DNA of 64,000 nucleotides from positions 3,824 to 67,823 of the forward strand of contig JAVKIE010000013.1 in assembly GCA_031459615.1 (NCBI GenBank). The letters run 5' to 3'. This document shows positions 32,341 to 39,969 of the stretch, in pieces. Source of the DNA: Calidihabitans tengchongensis (lineage in GTDB: Bacteria > Sysuimicrobiota > Sysuimicrobiia > Sysuimicrobiales > Kaftiobacteriaceae). The notes under the pieces are model-generated. The model saw nothing but the letters and a program-made list of their open reading frames with translations. It ran no database searches and was not told where the DNA came from. The translations under genes and the position numbers were made by a program. The first letter of the stretch is position 1. Each line of letters starts with the position of its first letter.

Positions 32341-33273
32341 GTGCGCCTGACGCGACGCTCGTTCCTCACGTCCCTCGCGGCGGTGGCGGCCGCCCTGTCG
32401 GGCTCCCGGGCGGTGGCCCCGCTGGCCCGGTGGCGCCGCGGCGTGAAGGGCGCGGTGCCCGCGCTGGTGGCCCGGCCGGAGGGGGTCCACAGCCTGGCAC
32501 ACCTGGAGGCTGTGCCCGCAGGCGGAGGCGTGGCCCTGGCCTTCGCCGCGGAGCCACCGCGGGCGGAGCCGGCGGCGGCCTCGGGACGCCGGTGGGTGAT
32601 GGTGATCGACCTGGCGCGCTGCGACGGGTGCCGGGAGTGCACCCGCGCCTGCCAGGCGATGCACTTCCTCCCCGGCGGCCAGGAGTGGATCCGGGTGTAC
32701 GAGATGCGCGATCACGAGCTGGGCGCGCCCTACTGGCTGCCCCGCCCGTGCATGCAGTGCGACAATCCGCCGTGCGTGAAGGTGTGCCCCGTGTCGGCCA
32801 CCTGGAAGCGGGAGGACGGGATCGTCATGCAGGACACCTCCCGCTGCATCGGCTGCCGGTTCTGCATGGCCGCCTGCCCGTACCAGGCCCGCAGCTTCAA
32901 CTGGGTGGACCCGGAGGTCCCCGGCATGCCCGACGAGCCCTACGCGATGGAGTGGAACCGGGTGCACCGCCGCGGGACCACGGAAAAGTGCATCTTCTGC
33001 CCGGCCCTGCTCGCCGAGGGCCGGCTGCCGGCGTGCGCGGCCGCGTGCCCCATGGGCGCCATCTACTTCGGCGACCAGGGAGAGGACGCCGTCACCAACT
33101 CCCAGGGGGAGACCGTGCGCCTGTCGGAGCTGGTGGCCGCCAACGCCGGCTACCGCCTGCTGGAGGAGCTGGGGACCGAGCCCCGGGTCTACTACCTGCC
33201 GCCCCGGCGCCCCCTGTATCCGCCTCCGCCCCCCGCCACCGAGCCGGCCTCGGCCGGGGAGGCCCGACGATGA
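32341..33273 (+). CDS. Tat-exported four-cluster ferredoxin (DsrO/NrfC type)
   Basis: 310 residues with its own twin-arginine signal (LTRRSFLTSLAAVAAAL), an about 60-residue linker, then four [4Fe-4S] motifs: CDGCRECTRAC, CMQCDNPPCVKVCP, CIGCRFCMAACP, and CIFC with a later CAAACP. Having its own Tat signal means it does not need to ride with a molybdoenzyme; none is encoded here. With the next gene it should form a quinol dehydrogenase on the outer membrane face. GTG start abuts the previous stop. Confidence 0.88.
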   Translation: MRLTRRSFLTSLAAVAAALSGSRAVAPLARWRRGVKGAVPALVARPEGVHSLAHLEAVPAGGGVALAFAAEPPRAEPAAASGRRWVMVIDLARCDGCRECTRACQAMHFLPGGQEWIRVYEMRDHELGAPYWLPRPCMQCDNPPCVKVCPVSATWKREDGIVMQDTSRCIGCRFCMAACPYQARSFNWVDPEVPGMPDEPYAMEWNRVHRRGTTEKCIFCPALLAEGRLPACAAACPMGAIYFGDQGEDAVTNSQGETVRLSELVAANAGYRLLEELGTEPRVYYLPPRRPLYPPPPPATEPASAGEARR

Positions 33274-34820
33274 TGCGCCGCCGGGATCTCTTCTCGCCCC
33301 GGGAGCTCCGCGTGCTGGCCTCCCTGCACGGGGGCGGGCCGGGCTTTTACGCCCTCATGGGCGTTCTGGTCGGGGTGGCGCTCTGGGGGCTCATCGCCTA
33401 CGGCGTCCAGCTGCGCTACGGCCTGGGCGTGACCGGGCTGCGGGACAACGTCATGTGGGGCGTCTACATCACCAACTTCGTGTTCTTCATCGGGGTCAGC
33501 CACGTCGGCGCGCTGATGTCGGCCATCCTGCGCCTCACCGGAGCCGAGTGGCGGCGGCCGATCACCCGCATGGCCGAGGCCATCACCTTCGCGTCGCTGC
33601 TCATGGGGGGCCTGATGCCCCTGGTGGATATGGGCCGGCCGGACCGGCTCCTCAACCTGGTGCTGCACGGGCGGCTGCAGTCGCCCATCCTGTGGGACAT
33701 CCTGTCCATCACCACCTACCTCACCGGCAGCACGCTGTTCCTGTACGTGCCCATGATCCCCGACATCGCCCTGCTCCGGGACCGGTTCGCGGCGGGGCCG
33801 GCGTGGCGGCGGAGGCTGTACACCGCCCTGGCCCTGGGGTGGCGCGGCACCGAGGTCCAGCGCCGCCACCTGGAGGCGGCCATGGGCATCCTGGCCGTCC
33901 TCATCATCCCCATCGCGGTGTCGGTCCACACGGTGGTGTCCTGGATCATGGCCATGACCCTGCGGGCGGGGTGGAACAGCACCATCTTCGGTCCGTACTT
34001 CGTCTCCGGGGCGCTGTTCAGCGGGGCGGCGGCCGTGGTCACCGCCATGGCCGCCTTCCGGTGGGCCTACCGCCTGGAGGAGTACATCACCGAAGACCAC
34101 TTCCGCCGGATGGGCTACCTGGTGATCGCCCTGGGCCTGATCTACGCCTACTTCACCTTCAACGAGTACTGGGTCCCGGCGTTCAAGATGGCCTCCCATG
34201 AGCGCGGCTACCTGGCGGCGGTGCTGAGCGGGCCGTTTGCCCGGCTGTTCTGGTTCACCCAGGTGGGCGGGCTGCTGCTCCCGGTGCTGCTGCTGACCCT
34301 GCCCCGGGCGTCCCTGGTCCCCCGCCTGGCCCGGGTTCCCCTGCTTCAGCCCCGGCCGGCCCTGGCGGCGGCGGCGGCGTCGGGGGTGCTGGCGATCGCG
34401 GCCTACGCTCCGCCGTCGCCGGTGGCGGCGACGCTGGACGCCGGTGTGCTGCGGGCGGTTGCCGCCGGGACGCTCGCGGTGGCATCGCTGTGGGTGCTGG
34501 TGGCCCTGCTGCCCCTCTGCCGCGCCCGCCCGATCGCCACGGCGACTGTGGCGTCCGTGCTGGTCAACGTGGGCGCGTGGTGGAAGCGGTACGTGATCAT
34601 CGTCCCCACGCTCCAGTCGCCGTTCCTGCCGATCCAGCGGGCGCCCCAGGGGTGGGGGGTGTACACGCCCACCTGGGTGGAGTGGTCGATTACCTTCGGA
34701 GCCGTGGCCGGCTTCCTGCTGATCTACATCGTGTTCAGCAAGCTGTTCCCCATCGTCTCCCTGTGGGAGACCCGGGAGACCGAGCAGGGCGGGGAGGTGG
34801 CCCATGCGCTGGCCCGTTAG
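33270..34820 (+). CDS. Large NrfD-type membrane subunit in the oxidase cluster
   Basis: 516 residues with about ten to twelve helices, NrfD superfamily (TGLRDNVMWGVYITNFVFFI, MGGLMPLVDMGRPDR, GVYTPTWVEWSI). It is larger than the anchor at 11222, like the proteins of alternative complex III and DsrP-type systems. It would oxidise menaquinol and pass electrons to the Tat-exported ferredoxin. No ActA pentahaem or ActB fusion is present, so this is not a standard alternative complex III. ATG coupled to the FeS stop. Confidence 0.88.
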   Translation: MMRRRDLFSPRELRVLASLHGGGPGFYALMGVLVGVALWGLIAYGVQLRYGLGVTGLRDNVMWGVYITNFVFFIGVSHVGALMSAILRLTGAEWRRPITRMAEAITFASLLMGGLMPLVDMGRPDRLLNLVLHGRLQSPILWDILSITTYLTGSTLFLYVPMIPDIALLRDRFAAGPAWRRRLYTALALGWRGTEVQRRHLEAAMGILAVLIIPIAVSVHTVVSWIMAMTLRAGWNSTIFGPYFVSGALFSGAAAVVTAMAAFRWAYRLEEYITEDHFRRMGYLVIALGLIYAYFTFNEYWVPAFKMASHERGYLAAVLSGPFARLFWFTQVGGLLLPVLLLTLPRASLVPRLARVPLLQPRPALAAAAASGVLAIAAYAPPSPVAATLDAGVLRAVAAGTLAVASLWVLVALLPLCRARPIATATVASVLVNVGAWWKRYVIIVPTLQSPFLPIQRAPQGWGVYTPTWVEWSITFGAVAGFLLIYIVFSKLFPIVSLWETRETEQGGEVAHALAR

Positions 34821-35319
34821 TGCGGCGGCCGCGGTGGTGGGGATCCTCCTCCTGTCCTCGGGGGCGGCCGCCGGCGTCGCCCTCTCCCTGGAGTCGGGGC
34901 CCGGAGGGCGGCCGCAGGTCGCGGCGGTGGTGACGGACGATTCCGGGGAGCCCGTGGAAGGCGCCACCGTGGCCTTCCGGGCCCGCACCGCCTTCGGCTG
35001 GCTTCCCCTGGGAGAGGTGACCACCGACGCGTCCGGGAGAGCGGTCCTGGCGCTGCCGTCCGGGCGCCCGTACCCGGAGATCGAGGCGGAGGTGTCCGAG
35101 CCTCCGCAGCGGGCGGCCCTGACCCTCGCGGAGCGCCCCGCGTGGCGCCCCGCGGTCCGGCCCGGCCGGCAGGTCCTGCAGGCCCTCAGCCCCCAGCCGG
35201 GCCTCATCAGCCCGTACCCCGTCCCGCCCCTGGCCCTGCTGGGGGCCCTCCTGGGCGGCATCTGGGCGACGTACGGCTACATCGTCTTTCTGCTCACCCG
35301 GATCGCCACCGGCCGCTGA
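34804..35319 (+). CDS. Ig-like exported protein with C-terminal membrane helix
   Basis: 171 residues: signal peptide (about 1-24), a small beta-sandwich domain (about 28-110, VVTDDSGEPVEGATVAFRAR, GEVTTDASGRAVLALP) of the carboxypeptidase-regulatory/Ig-like type, a Pro-rich linker and a C-terminal helix (LALLGALLGGIWATYGYIVFLL). No catalytic or metal motif. Overlaps the NrfD-type gene by 17 bp, suggesting a structural accessory of that complex. No family match that I can name. Confidence 0.7.
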   Translation: MRWPVSAAAAVVGILLLSSGAAAGVALSLESGPGGRPQVAAVVTDDSGEPVEGATVAFRARTAFGWLPLGEVTTDASGRAVLALPSGRPYPEIEAEVSEPPQRAALTLAERPAWRPAVRPGRQVLQALSPQPGLISPYPVPPLALLGALLGGIWATYGYIVFLLTRIATGR

Positions 35320-35331
35320 CCCGCGGAGGCT

Positions 35332-35372
35332 CCCCGCCCCTGGCGGGGATGACGGGCCCCGCGCGAGGGGCC
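35332..35372. terminator. Two hairpins between convergent genes
   Basis: CCCCGCC/GGCGGGG around CCT (35332-35348) and GGCCCC/GGGGCC around GCGCGA (35355-35372) fill the 53-bp gap where the rightward oxidase operon meets the leftward regulator gene. No T-run on either strand, but position suggests bidirectional termination. Confidence 0.45.
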
Positions 35373-36023
35373 TCAGGGTTCAATGAGGCCCTTGCGGATG
35401 GCGTAGCGGACCAGTTCGGTGCGGTCGTGCAGGCCCAGCTTCTCCAGGATGTGGGCCCGGTGCGTCTGCACCGTCTTGATGCTGATGAACAGGCGCTCGG
35501 CGATCTGCTGGTTGGACAGCCCCTGGGCGATGAGGGTGAGGATCTCCTTCTCCCGCTCGGTCAGTCCGTCGTAGCGGTCCCGCTCCTCCCCGGCCTCGAC
35601 CCGCTTGAGGTAGTCCTCCACCACCTTGCGGGCGACCGAGGGATACAGGAACGCTTCTCCCCGGGCGGCCGAGCGGACCGCCTGGACCAGGTCGGAGGCG
35701 GCCGCGCGCTTGAGCACGTAGCCCGAGGCCCCCGCCCGCAGCAGCTGGAAGACGTAGGACTCGTCCTCGTGCATGGTCAGGGCCAGCACCGCGACGCCCG
35801 GATGGCGCTCTTTGACTTTGTGGGTGGCCTCGATGCCGCCCATGCCCGGCATGCTGATGTCCATGATCACCACGTCGGGCCGCAGGCGCTCCACCAGCTC
35901 CAGGGCCTGCTGGCCGTCCCCCGCCTCGCCCACCACCTCGATGTCCTGTTCCCGCTCGAGGATCATGCGGACGCCCTCGCGGACGATGGCGTGGTCGTCG
36001 GCGATCAGAACCTTAATGGCCAT
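35373..36023 (-). CDS. NarL/FixJ-family response regulator
   Basis: 216 residues: receiver with D9/D10, D55 (VVIMDISMPG) and K in YVLKRAAAS; LuxR-type HTH (LTEREKEILTLIAQGLSNQQ, KTVQTHRAHILEKL). Partner of the kinase gene, which it overlaps by 11 bp. Very similar throughout to the orphan regulator at 38210, especially across the DNA-binding helix, so the two probably bind related sites. Confidence 0.92.
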   Translation of the reverse strand: MAIKVLIADDHAIVREGVRMILEREQDIEVVGEAGDGQQALELVERLRPDVVIMDISMPGMGGIEATHKVKERHPGVAVLALTMHEDESYVFQLLRAGASGYVLKRAAASDLVQAVRSAARGEAFLYPSVARKVVEDYLKRVEAGEERDRYDGLTEREKEILTLIAQGLSNQQIAERLFISIKTVQTHRAHILEKLGLHDRTELVRYAIRKGLIEP

Positions 36024-37746
36024 CGGATGGGACCTCCACGGGGATGACGGCCTCGATGCGGGTGCCCGCCTGAGGCCGGGACGTGATCTTCCACGTCCCC
36101 CCCAGCAGTTCCGTCCGCTCCTGCATGCCCATCAGCCCCAGCCCCCGGCCGTCCCGCGCCCGGGGCAGAGCCTGGGGGTCAAACCCGCGGCCGTCGTCGG
36201 TCACCGACAGGCGCACCTGGCCGTCGGCCAGCGCCACGGTGACCCAGGCCCGGCGGGCGTCGGCGTGCTTGAGCACGTTGGTCAGGGCTTCCTGGACGAT
36301 GCGGAAGACGGCCGTCTCGATGTGGTGGGGCATGCGCTCGTCCAACCCGGCCAGGGTCAGGTCCACCTGCAGCCCCTGGGGCTCCACGTGCTCCTTCACG
36401 TACCACCGGATGGCCGCCGCCAGCCCCAGGTCGTCCAGGATGGTGGGGCGCAGGTCGTAGATCATCTTCCGCAGCTCCCGCAGGGTATCCTCGGCGATGC
36501 CCCGCAGGCGGCTCAGCCGCTGCTGCTCCGGCGGCGCGGCCGAGCGCTCGGCCACCTCCAGGTTGAGGATGAGGGCGGTCAGGGCCTGGCCCGCCTCATC
36601 GTGGAGCTCCCGGGCGATGCGGCGCCGCTCCTCCTCCTGGGCGGTGATGAGTTTCTGCAGCAGCTCGCCCCGCATCGCCTCCTTGGCCCGCACTTCCTCG
36701 TACAGCCGGGCGCGTTCCGCCGCCAGCCCGATCTGGTCGCCGATGGCCGACAGGGTGGCCAGCTCCCGGCTGGTCAGGGCGCGCCGCCGGGGCAGGAGCA
36801 GGTTCATCACGCCCATGGTGCCTCCGGCGGTGCGCAGGGGAACCGTGACGTGGCGGGGCGCGTCCCACCCCGCCTGCTCCAGCCTCTCGCAGTGCACGAT
36901 GGTGACCGCGTCGGCCAGCTGTTCGTTGCGGAGCATCTCCAGGCAGCGGCAGTCCCCCTCCATGGCGGCCATGTCGGAGGCGGCCAGTTCCAGGGGGAGG
37001 TTCTTGGTGGCGGCGATGGCAAACCCGCCATCGCGGCGCAGGTAGATCCACCCGCTGCTCAGCCGCATCAGGTCCACCAGCAGGTCCAGCGCCCGGCTCA
37101 CGGCGCTGTGGACGTCCAGGGAGCGGTTCAGGGACTCGGCGATGGCGCTCATGGTCACCAGGTCCCGGGTGCGCTGGAGGGCCAGCAGGACGATGCCGAT
37201 GCTGAACAGCAGGGTGAACAGCCCCGAAAAACCCGCCCCCACGCCGGCCAGGACCGGGTGCGGTCGCAGCAGGGGGTAGACCAGCGCCAGCATCCCGGTC
37301 AGCAGCAGCCCCCAGAACAGCAGCCGGGCGCTGGTGGTCTGCAGGCCCCGCTCCTGGCCGTACAGCAGGCCGGCGCTGCCCGCAAACGCGGCCCCGCCCA
37401 GCACCGACGCCACCACCGCGGCGGCGGTCCAGGACGCCTCCGCCAGAACCGCGGAGGCAGCGATGCCCACCACGGCCAGGATCGTGACCCGCCGGTCGGG
37501 GCGGAAGCTCTGCACCATGGCCCACGCCGACGCCAGGAACAGAGCGTGCCGGATGGCGACCAGAGTGCTGGAGGGGGTGAGGGTGAGAAGGGTTTCGGCC
37601 ACCACGTGGGAGGCGAACAGGGCATAGGCGACGGCCCACCACCCGATCTGCCGCTCACGGCCCTCCAGATAGCGCAGGAGCAGAAAGAGGGTCAGGGCCA
37701 GGTGGATGCCGACGCCGACCGCCAGCGCACCCGTCAAAACCGTCAC
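36013..37746 (-). CDS. Membrane GAF-domain histidine kinase, NarL-partner type
   Basis: 577 residues. N-terminal part with six or seven helices (MASE-like, to about 190), a GAF domain (about 205-345), then a HisKA_3 box with H382 (RRIARELHDEAGQALTAL) and HATPase (TDDGRGFDPQ, GLGLMGMQER). Within the GAF are three cysteines C266, C268 and C286 (GDCRCLEM and VHCERL) in a spacing reminiscent of Fe-S or redox-sensing GAF kinases such as AirS, which has four. GTG start after GGAGAT. Convergent with the oxidase cluster, so respiratory control is likely. Confidence 0.9.
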   Translation of the reverse strand: MTVLTGALAVGVGIHLALTLFLLLRYLEGRERQIGWWAVAYALFASHVVAETLLTLTPSSTLVAIRHALFLASAWAMVQSFRPDRRVTILAVVGIAASAVLAEASWTAAAVVASVLGGAAFAGSAGLLYGQERGLQTTSARLLFWGLLLTGMLALVYPLLRPHPVLAGVGAGFSGLFTLLFSIGIVLLALQRTRDLVTMSAIAESLNRSLDVHSAVSRALDLLVDLMRLSSGWIYLRRDGGFAIAATKNLPLELAASDMAAMEGDCRCLEMLRNEQLADAVTIVHCERLEQAGWDAPRHVTVPLRTAGGTMGVMNLLLPRRRALTSRELATLSAIGDQIGLAAERARLYEEVRAKEAMRGELLQKLITAQEEERRRIARELHDEAGQALTALILNLEVAERSAAPPEQQRLSRLRGIAEDTLRELRKMIYDLRPTILDDLGLAAAIRWYVKEHVEPQGLQVDLTLAGLDERMPHHIETAVFRIVQEALTNVLKHADARRAWVTVALADGQVRLSVTDDGRGFDPQALPRARDGRGLGLMGMQERTELLGGTWKITSRPQAGTRIEAVIPVEVPSDGH

Positions 37747-37821
37747 ATCTCCTATCGTACACAGCCCGCGGGGGGTTGTCTTCGGGCGCCCGGGCAGGGG
37801 CAGAGGGGAGCGGAAGGCCGC

Positions 37822-38025
37822 TCAGCCGGCCCGCCGCAGCGGGGGGTGGATGTCGGGCAGTGGAGGCGTGCGCGGAAGGGCCCGGCGGTCCAGGACGGCG
37901 GTGAGGGGATACCCGCACCGGGGGCAGGCGCCTCCCGGAGAGGGGACAAAGATGGCCCCGCAGTGGGGACAGATGGCCAGGTCCGGAGACGGAGAGTGCC
38001 GCACGCGACTGCCGGAGACGCCCAT
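37822..38025 (-). CDS. Small zinc-ribbon protein
   Basis: 67 residues with one CPHC...CPRC zinc ribbon (ICPHCGAIF and ACPRCGYPL) followed by a Pro-rich tail. ATG at 38025 follows AAGGGTGG; a TACAAT -10 candidate lies 17 bp upstream on the same strand. Function unknown; such ribbons bind nucleic acid or protein partners. Confidence 0.6.
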   Translation of the reverse strand: MGVSGSRVRHSPSPDLAICPHCGAIFVPSPGGACPRCGYPLTAVLDRRALPRTPPLPDIHPPLRRAG

Positions 38026-38041
38026 GGGCACCACCCTTCAT

Positions 38042-38047
38042 ATTGTA
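38042..38047 (-). promoter_or_regulatory. Candidate -10 element for the zinc-ribbon gene
   Basis: Minus-strand TACAAT, 16 bp upstream of the ATG at 38025. No convincing -35 hexamer at 17-bp spacing, so moderate to low confidence. Confidence 0.3.
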
Positions 38048-38209
38048 CTGTAGGGCGCCCGGGCTGGGCCCATCGGTCGGCCGCCCGAGGGGCCTCTCGG
38101 GCACCGATGCCATAATCCGGCCGGCACCTGATGGCCCCGGACCGGATCCCGCCATATGTTGCAGGTACGGGCAGTCACCCTGCGGGACACGGCCGGCGAG
38201 GTGAGGAAG

Positions 38210-38884
38210 ATGGCCAAGGCGGCGCAGTCGGTGTCCACCATCCGGATCCTGATCGCCGACGACCACGCCATCGTCCGCGAAGGAATCCGCATGATCCTGG
38301 AGGCCGAACCGGACTTTGAGGTGGTGGGCGAGGCCACCACCGGCCGGGAAGCGGTGGAGCTGGTGCGGCGGGTGCGTCCCCACGTGGTGGTCATGGACAT
38401 CAGCATGCCCCAGATGAACGGCGTGGAGGCCACCCGGGAGATCCGCCGGATCAGCCCCGACACCGCCGTGCTCATCCTGACCATGCACGAGGACGAGTCC
38501 TACGTCTTCCAGCTGCTGCAGCTGGGGGCGTCGGGGTACGTGCTCAAGCGTGCGGCCGCCTCCGATCTGGTGGAGGCGGTGCGGGCCGCCGCCCGGGGGG
38601 AGGCGTTCCTGTATCCCTCGGTGGCCCGGAGCGTGGTGCAGGACTACCTGGAGCGGGTGCGCTCCGGGGAAGGGCGGGACCGCTACGACGGCCTGACCGA
38701 GCGGGAGCGGGAGATCCTGGTCCTGCTGGCGGAGGGCCTGACCAACCAGCAGATCGCCGAGCGCCTGTTCATCAGCGTCAAGACCGTGCAGACCCACCGG
38801 GCCCACATCATGGAGAAGCTCGACCTCCACGACCGGGCCCTCCTGGTCCGCTACGCCATCCGCAAAGGGCTGATCCAACCCTGA
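38210..38884 (+). CDS. Orphan NarL/FixJ-family response regulator
   Basis: 224 residues from the ATG at 38210, preceded by GAGGTGAGGA; an upstream ATG at 38156 would add 18 unconserved residues. Receiver domain with phospho-acceptor in VVVMDISMPQ and K in YVLKRAAAS; LuxR HTH (LTEREREILVLLAEGLTNQQ). No kinase gene adjoins it. Its sequence is close to the regulator at 35373 over the whole length, so a recent duplication and shared control by the kinase at 36013 are likely. Confidence 0.9.
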   Translation: MAKAAQSVSTIRILIADDHAIVREGIRMILEAEPDFEVVGEATTGREAVELVRRVRPHVVVMDISMPQMNGVEATREIRRISPDTAVLILTMHEDESYVFQLLQLGASGYVLKRAAASDLVEAVRAAARGEAFLYPSVARSVVQDYLERVRSGEGRDRYDGLTEREREILVLLAEGLTNQQIAERLFISVKTVQTHRAHIMEKLDLHDRALLVRYAIRKGLIQP

Positions 38885-38897
38885 CCCACGCGGTCCC

Positions 38898-38970
38898 CGC
38901 GATCTGCGCGATCCCCGCGGAAGGAGCCGAAATGCAGGAGTGCGGAGATCGCGCAGATTGCGCAGATCCC
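38898..38970. repeat. GATC/CGCAGATT inverted repeat, copy A
   Basis: Left arm GATCTGCGCGATC (38901-38913) pairs with GATCGCGCAGATT (38947-38959), followed by a further GCGCAGATC. The right arm shares GAGATCGCGCAGATTGCG exactly with copy B at 42345-42431. Lies in the gap before the phosphofructokinase gene. Confidence 0.65.
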
Positions 38971-38971
38971 C

Positions 38972-38980
38972 TGGTATGAT
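38972..38980 (+). promoter_or_regulatory. Extended -10 promoter for the phosphofructokinase gene
   Basis: TGGTATGAT is an extended -10 (TGn plus TATGAT) ending 9 bp before the ATG at 38990. Transcription would start about 3 bases before the start codon, implying a leaderless or almost leaderless message; no ribosome-binding site is visible. Confidence 0.45.
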
Positions 38981-38989
38981 GGAAACGCG

Positions 38990-39961
38990 ATGCCGCGGGT
39001 GGGCGTGCTGACCAGCGGGGGAGACGCGCCGGGCATGAACGCCGCCATCCGGGCCGTGGTGCGGACGGCGGTGGTGGCCGGGTGGGAGGTCGTGGGCATC
39101 CGCCACGGCTACGCCGGCCTCATCGCGGGCGAGGTGGTGCCCCTCACCGCCCGCGATGTGGGGGGGATCATCCAGCTGGGCGGCACCATCCTGCACTCGG
39201 CGCGTTGCCCCGAGTTCCAGACCCCCGAGGGACGACGGCGGGCCCTGGCGACCCTGGAGGAACACCGGATCGACGCCCTGGTGGTCATCGGCGGCAGCGG
39301 CTCCCAGTGCGGCGCCTGTGAGCTGTCGCGGGCCGGAGTGCGGGTCGTGGGCGTGGCATCCACCATCGACAATGACGTCTACGGCGCCGACATCACCATC
39401 GGCGTGGATACCGCGCTGAACATCGCCCTGGAGGCGGTGGACCGGCTCAAGACCACCGCGTCCGCCCTGCAGCGGGCCTTCCTGGTGGAGGTGATGGGCC
39501 GGCAGTGCGGGTACCTGGCCCTGATGACGGCTCTGGCCGGGGGCGCCGAGTCGGTGGTGATCCCCGAAGTCGAGATCCACCCTGAGCAGATTGTGGAGGA
39601 CCTCCGCCTGGCGGCGCAGCGGGGCAAGGCTCACGCGCTGGTGGTGGTGGCCGAGGGGGCCGCCTACAACGCCGAGCGCCTGATCCGGTATTTCCACGAG
39701 CACCGGGAGCGGCTGGGATACGAGTTGCGGGCCACCATCCTGGGCCACGTGCAGCGGGGCGGGGCGCCCACCGCCTTTGACCGCCTGCTGGCGACCCGCA
39801 CCGGGGCAGCCGCCGTGGACCTGCTGGTGGAGGGGACAGACGGGGTCATGGTCGGTCTCCGCCGGGGAGAAATCGACACGACGCCCCTGGCGGAGGTGGC
39901 GGCCAACAAGAAGACGCTGGACCTGCGGTTGCTGAGCCTGATCCGGACTCTGGCCACGTAG
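38990..39961 (+). CDS. pfkA: 6-phosphofructokinase with Ser in place of the Mg-binding Asp
   Basis: Glycolytic kinase of 323 residues. Typical PfkA features: GGDAPGMNAA, the fructose-phosphate site ILHSARCPEF, catalytic T125-I-D127-N-D, EVMGRQCG and the GHVQRGG loop. The nucleotide-site motif GGDGS reads GGSGS, with S103 at the position of E. coli Asp103, which coordinates the Mg of ATP. G104 is the residue found in ATP-dependent rather than PPi-dependent enzymes. Either activity is altered or another residue binds the metal. Paired with an aldolase gene 8 bp downstream. Confidence 0.88.
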   Translation: MPRVGVLTSGGDAPGMNAAIRAVVRTAVVAGWEVVGIRHGYAGLIAGEVVPLTARDVGGIIQLGGTILHSARCPEFQTPEGRRRALATLEEHRIDALVVIGGSGSQCGACELSRAGVRVVGVASTIDNDVYGADITIGVDTALNIALEAVDRLKTTASALQRAFLVEVMGRQCGYLALMTALAGGAESVVIPEVEIHPEQIVEDLRLAAQRGKAHALVVVAEGAAYNAERLIRYFHEHRERLGYELRATILGHVQRGGAPTAFDRLLATRTGAAAVDLLVEGTDGVMVGLRRGEIDTTPLAEVAANKKTLDLRLLSLIRTLAT

Positions 39962-39969
39962 GAGGTCCC

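Noticed and set aside
32341..34820. A complete alternative complex III
   Set aside because: No pentahaem ActA, no ActB-like Mo-domain fusion and no ActD/E/F genes; only an FeS protein and an NrfD-type protein are present.
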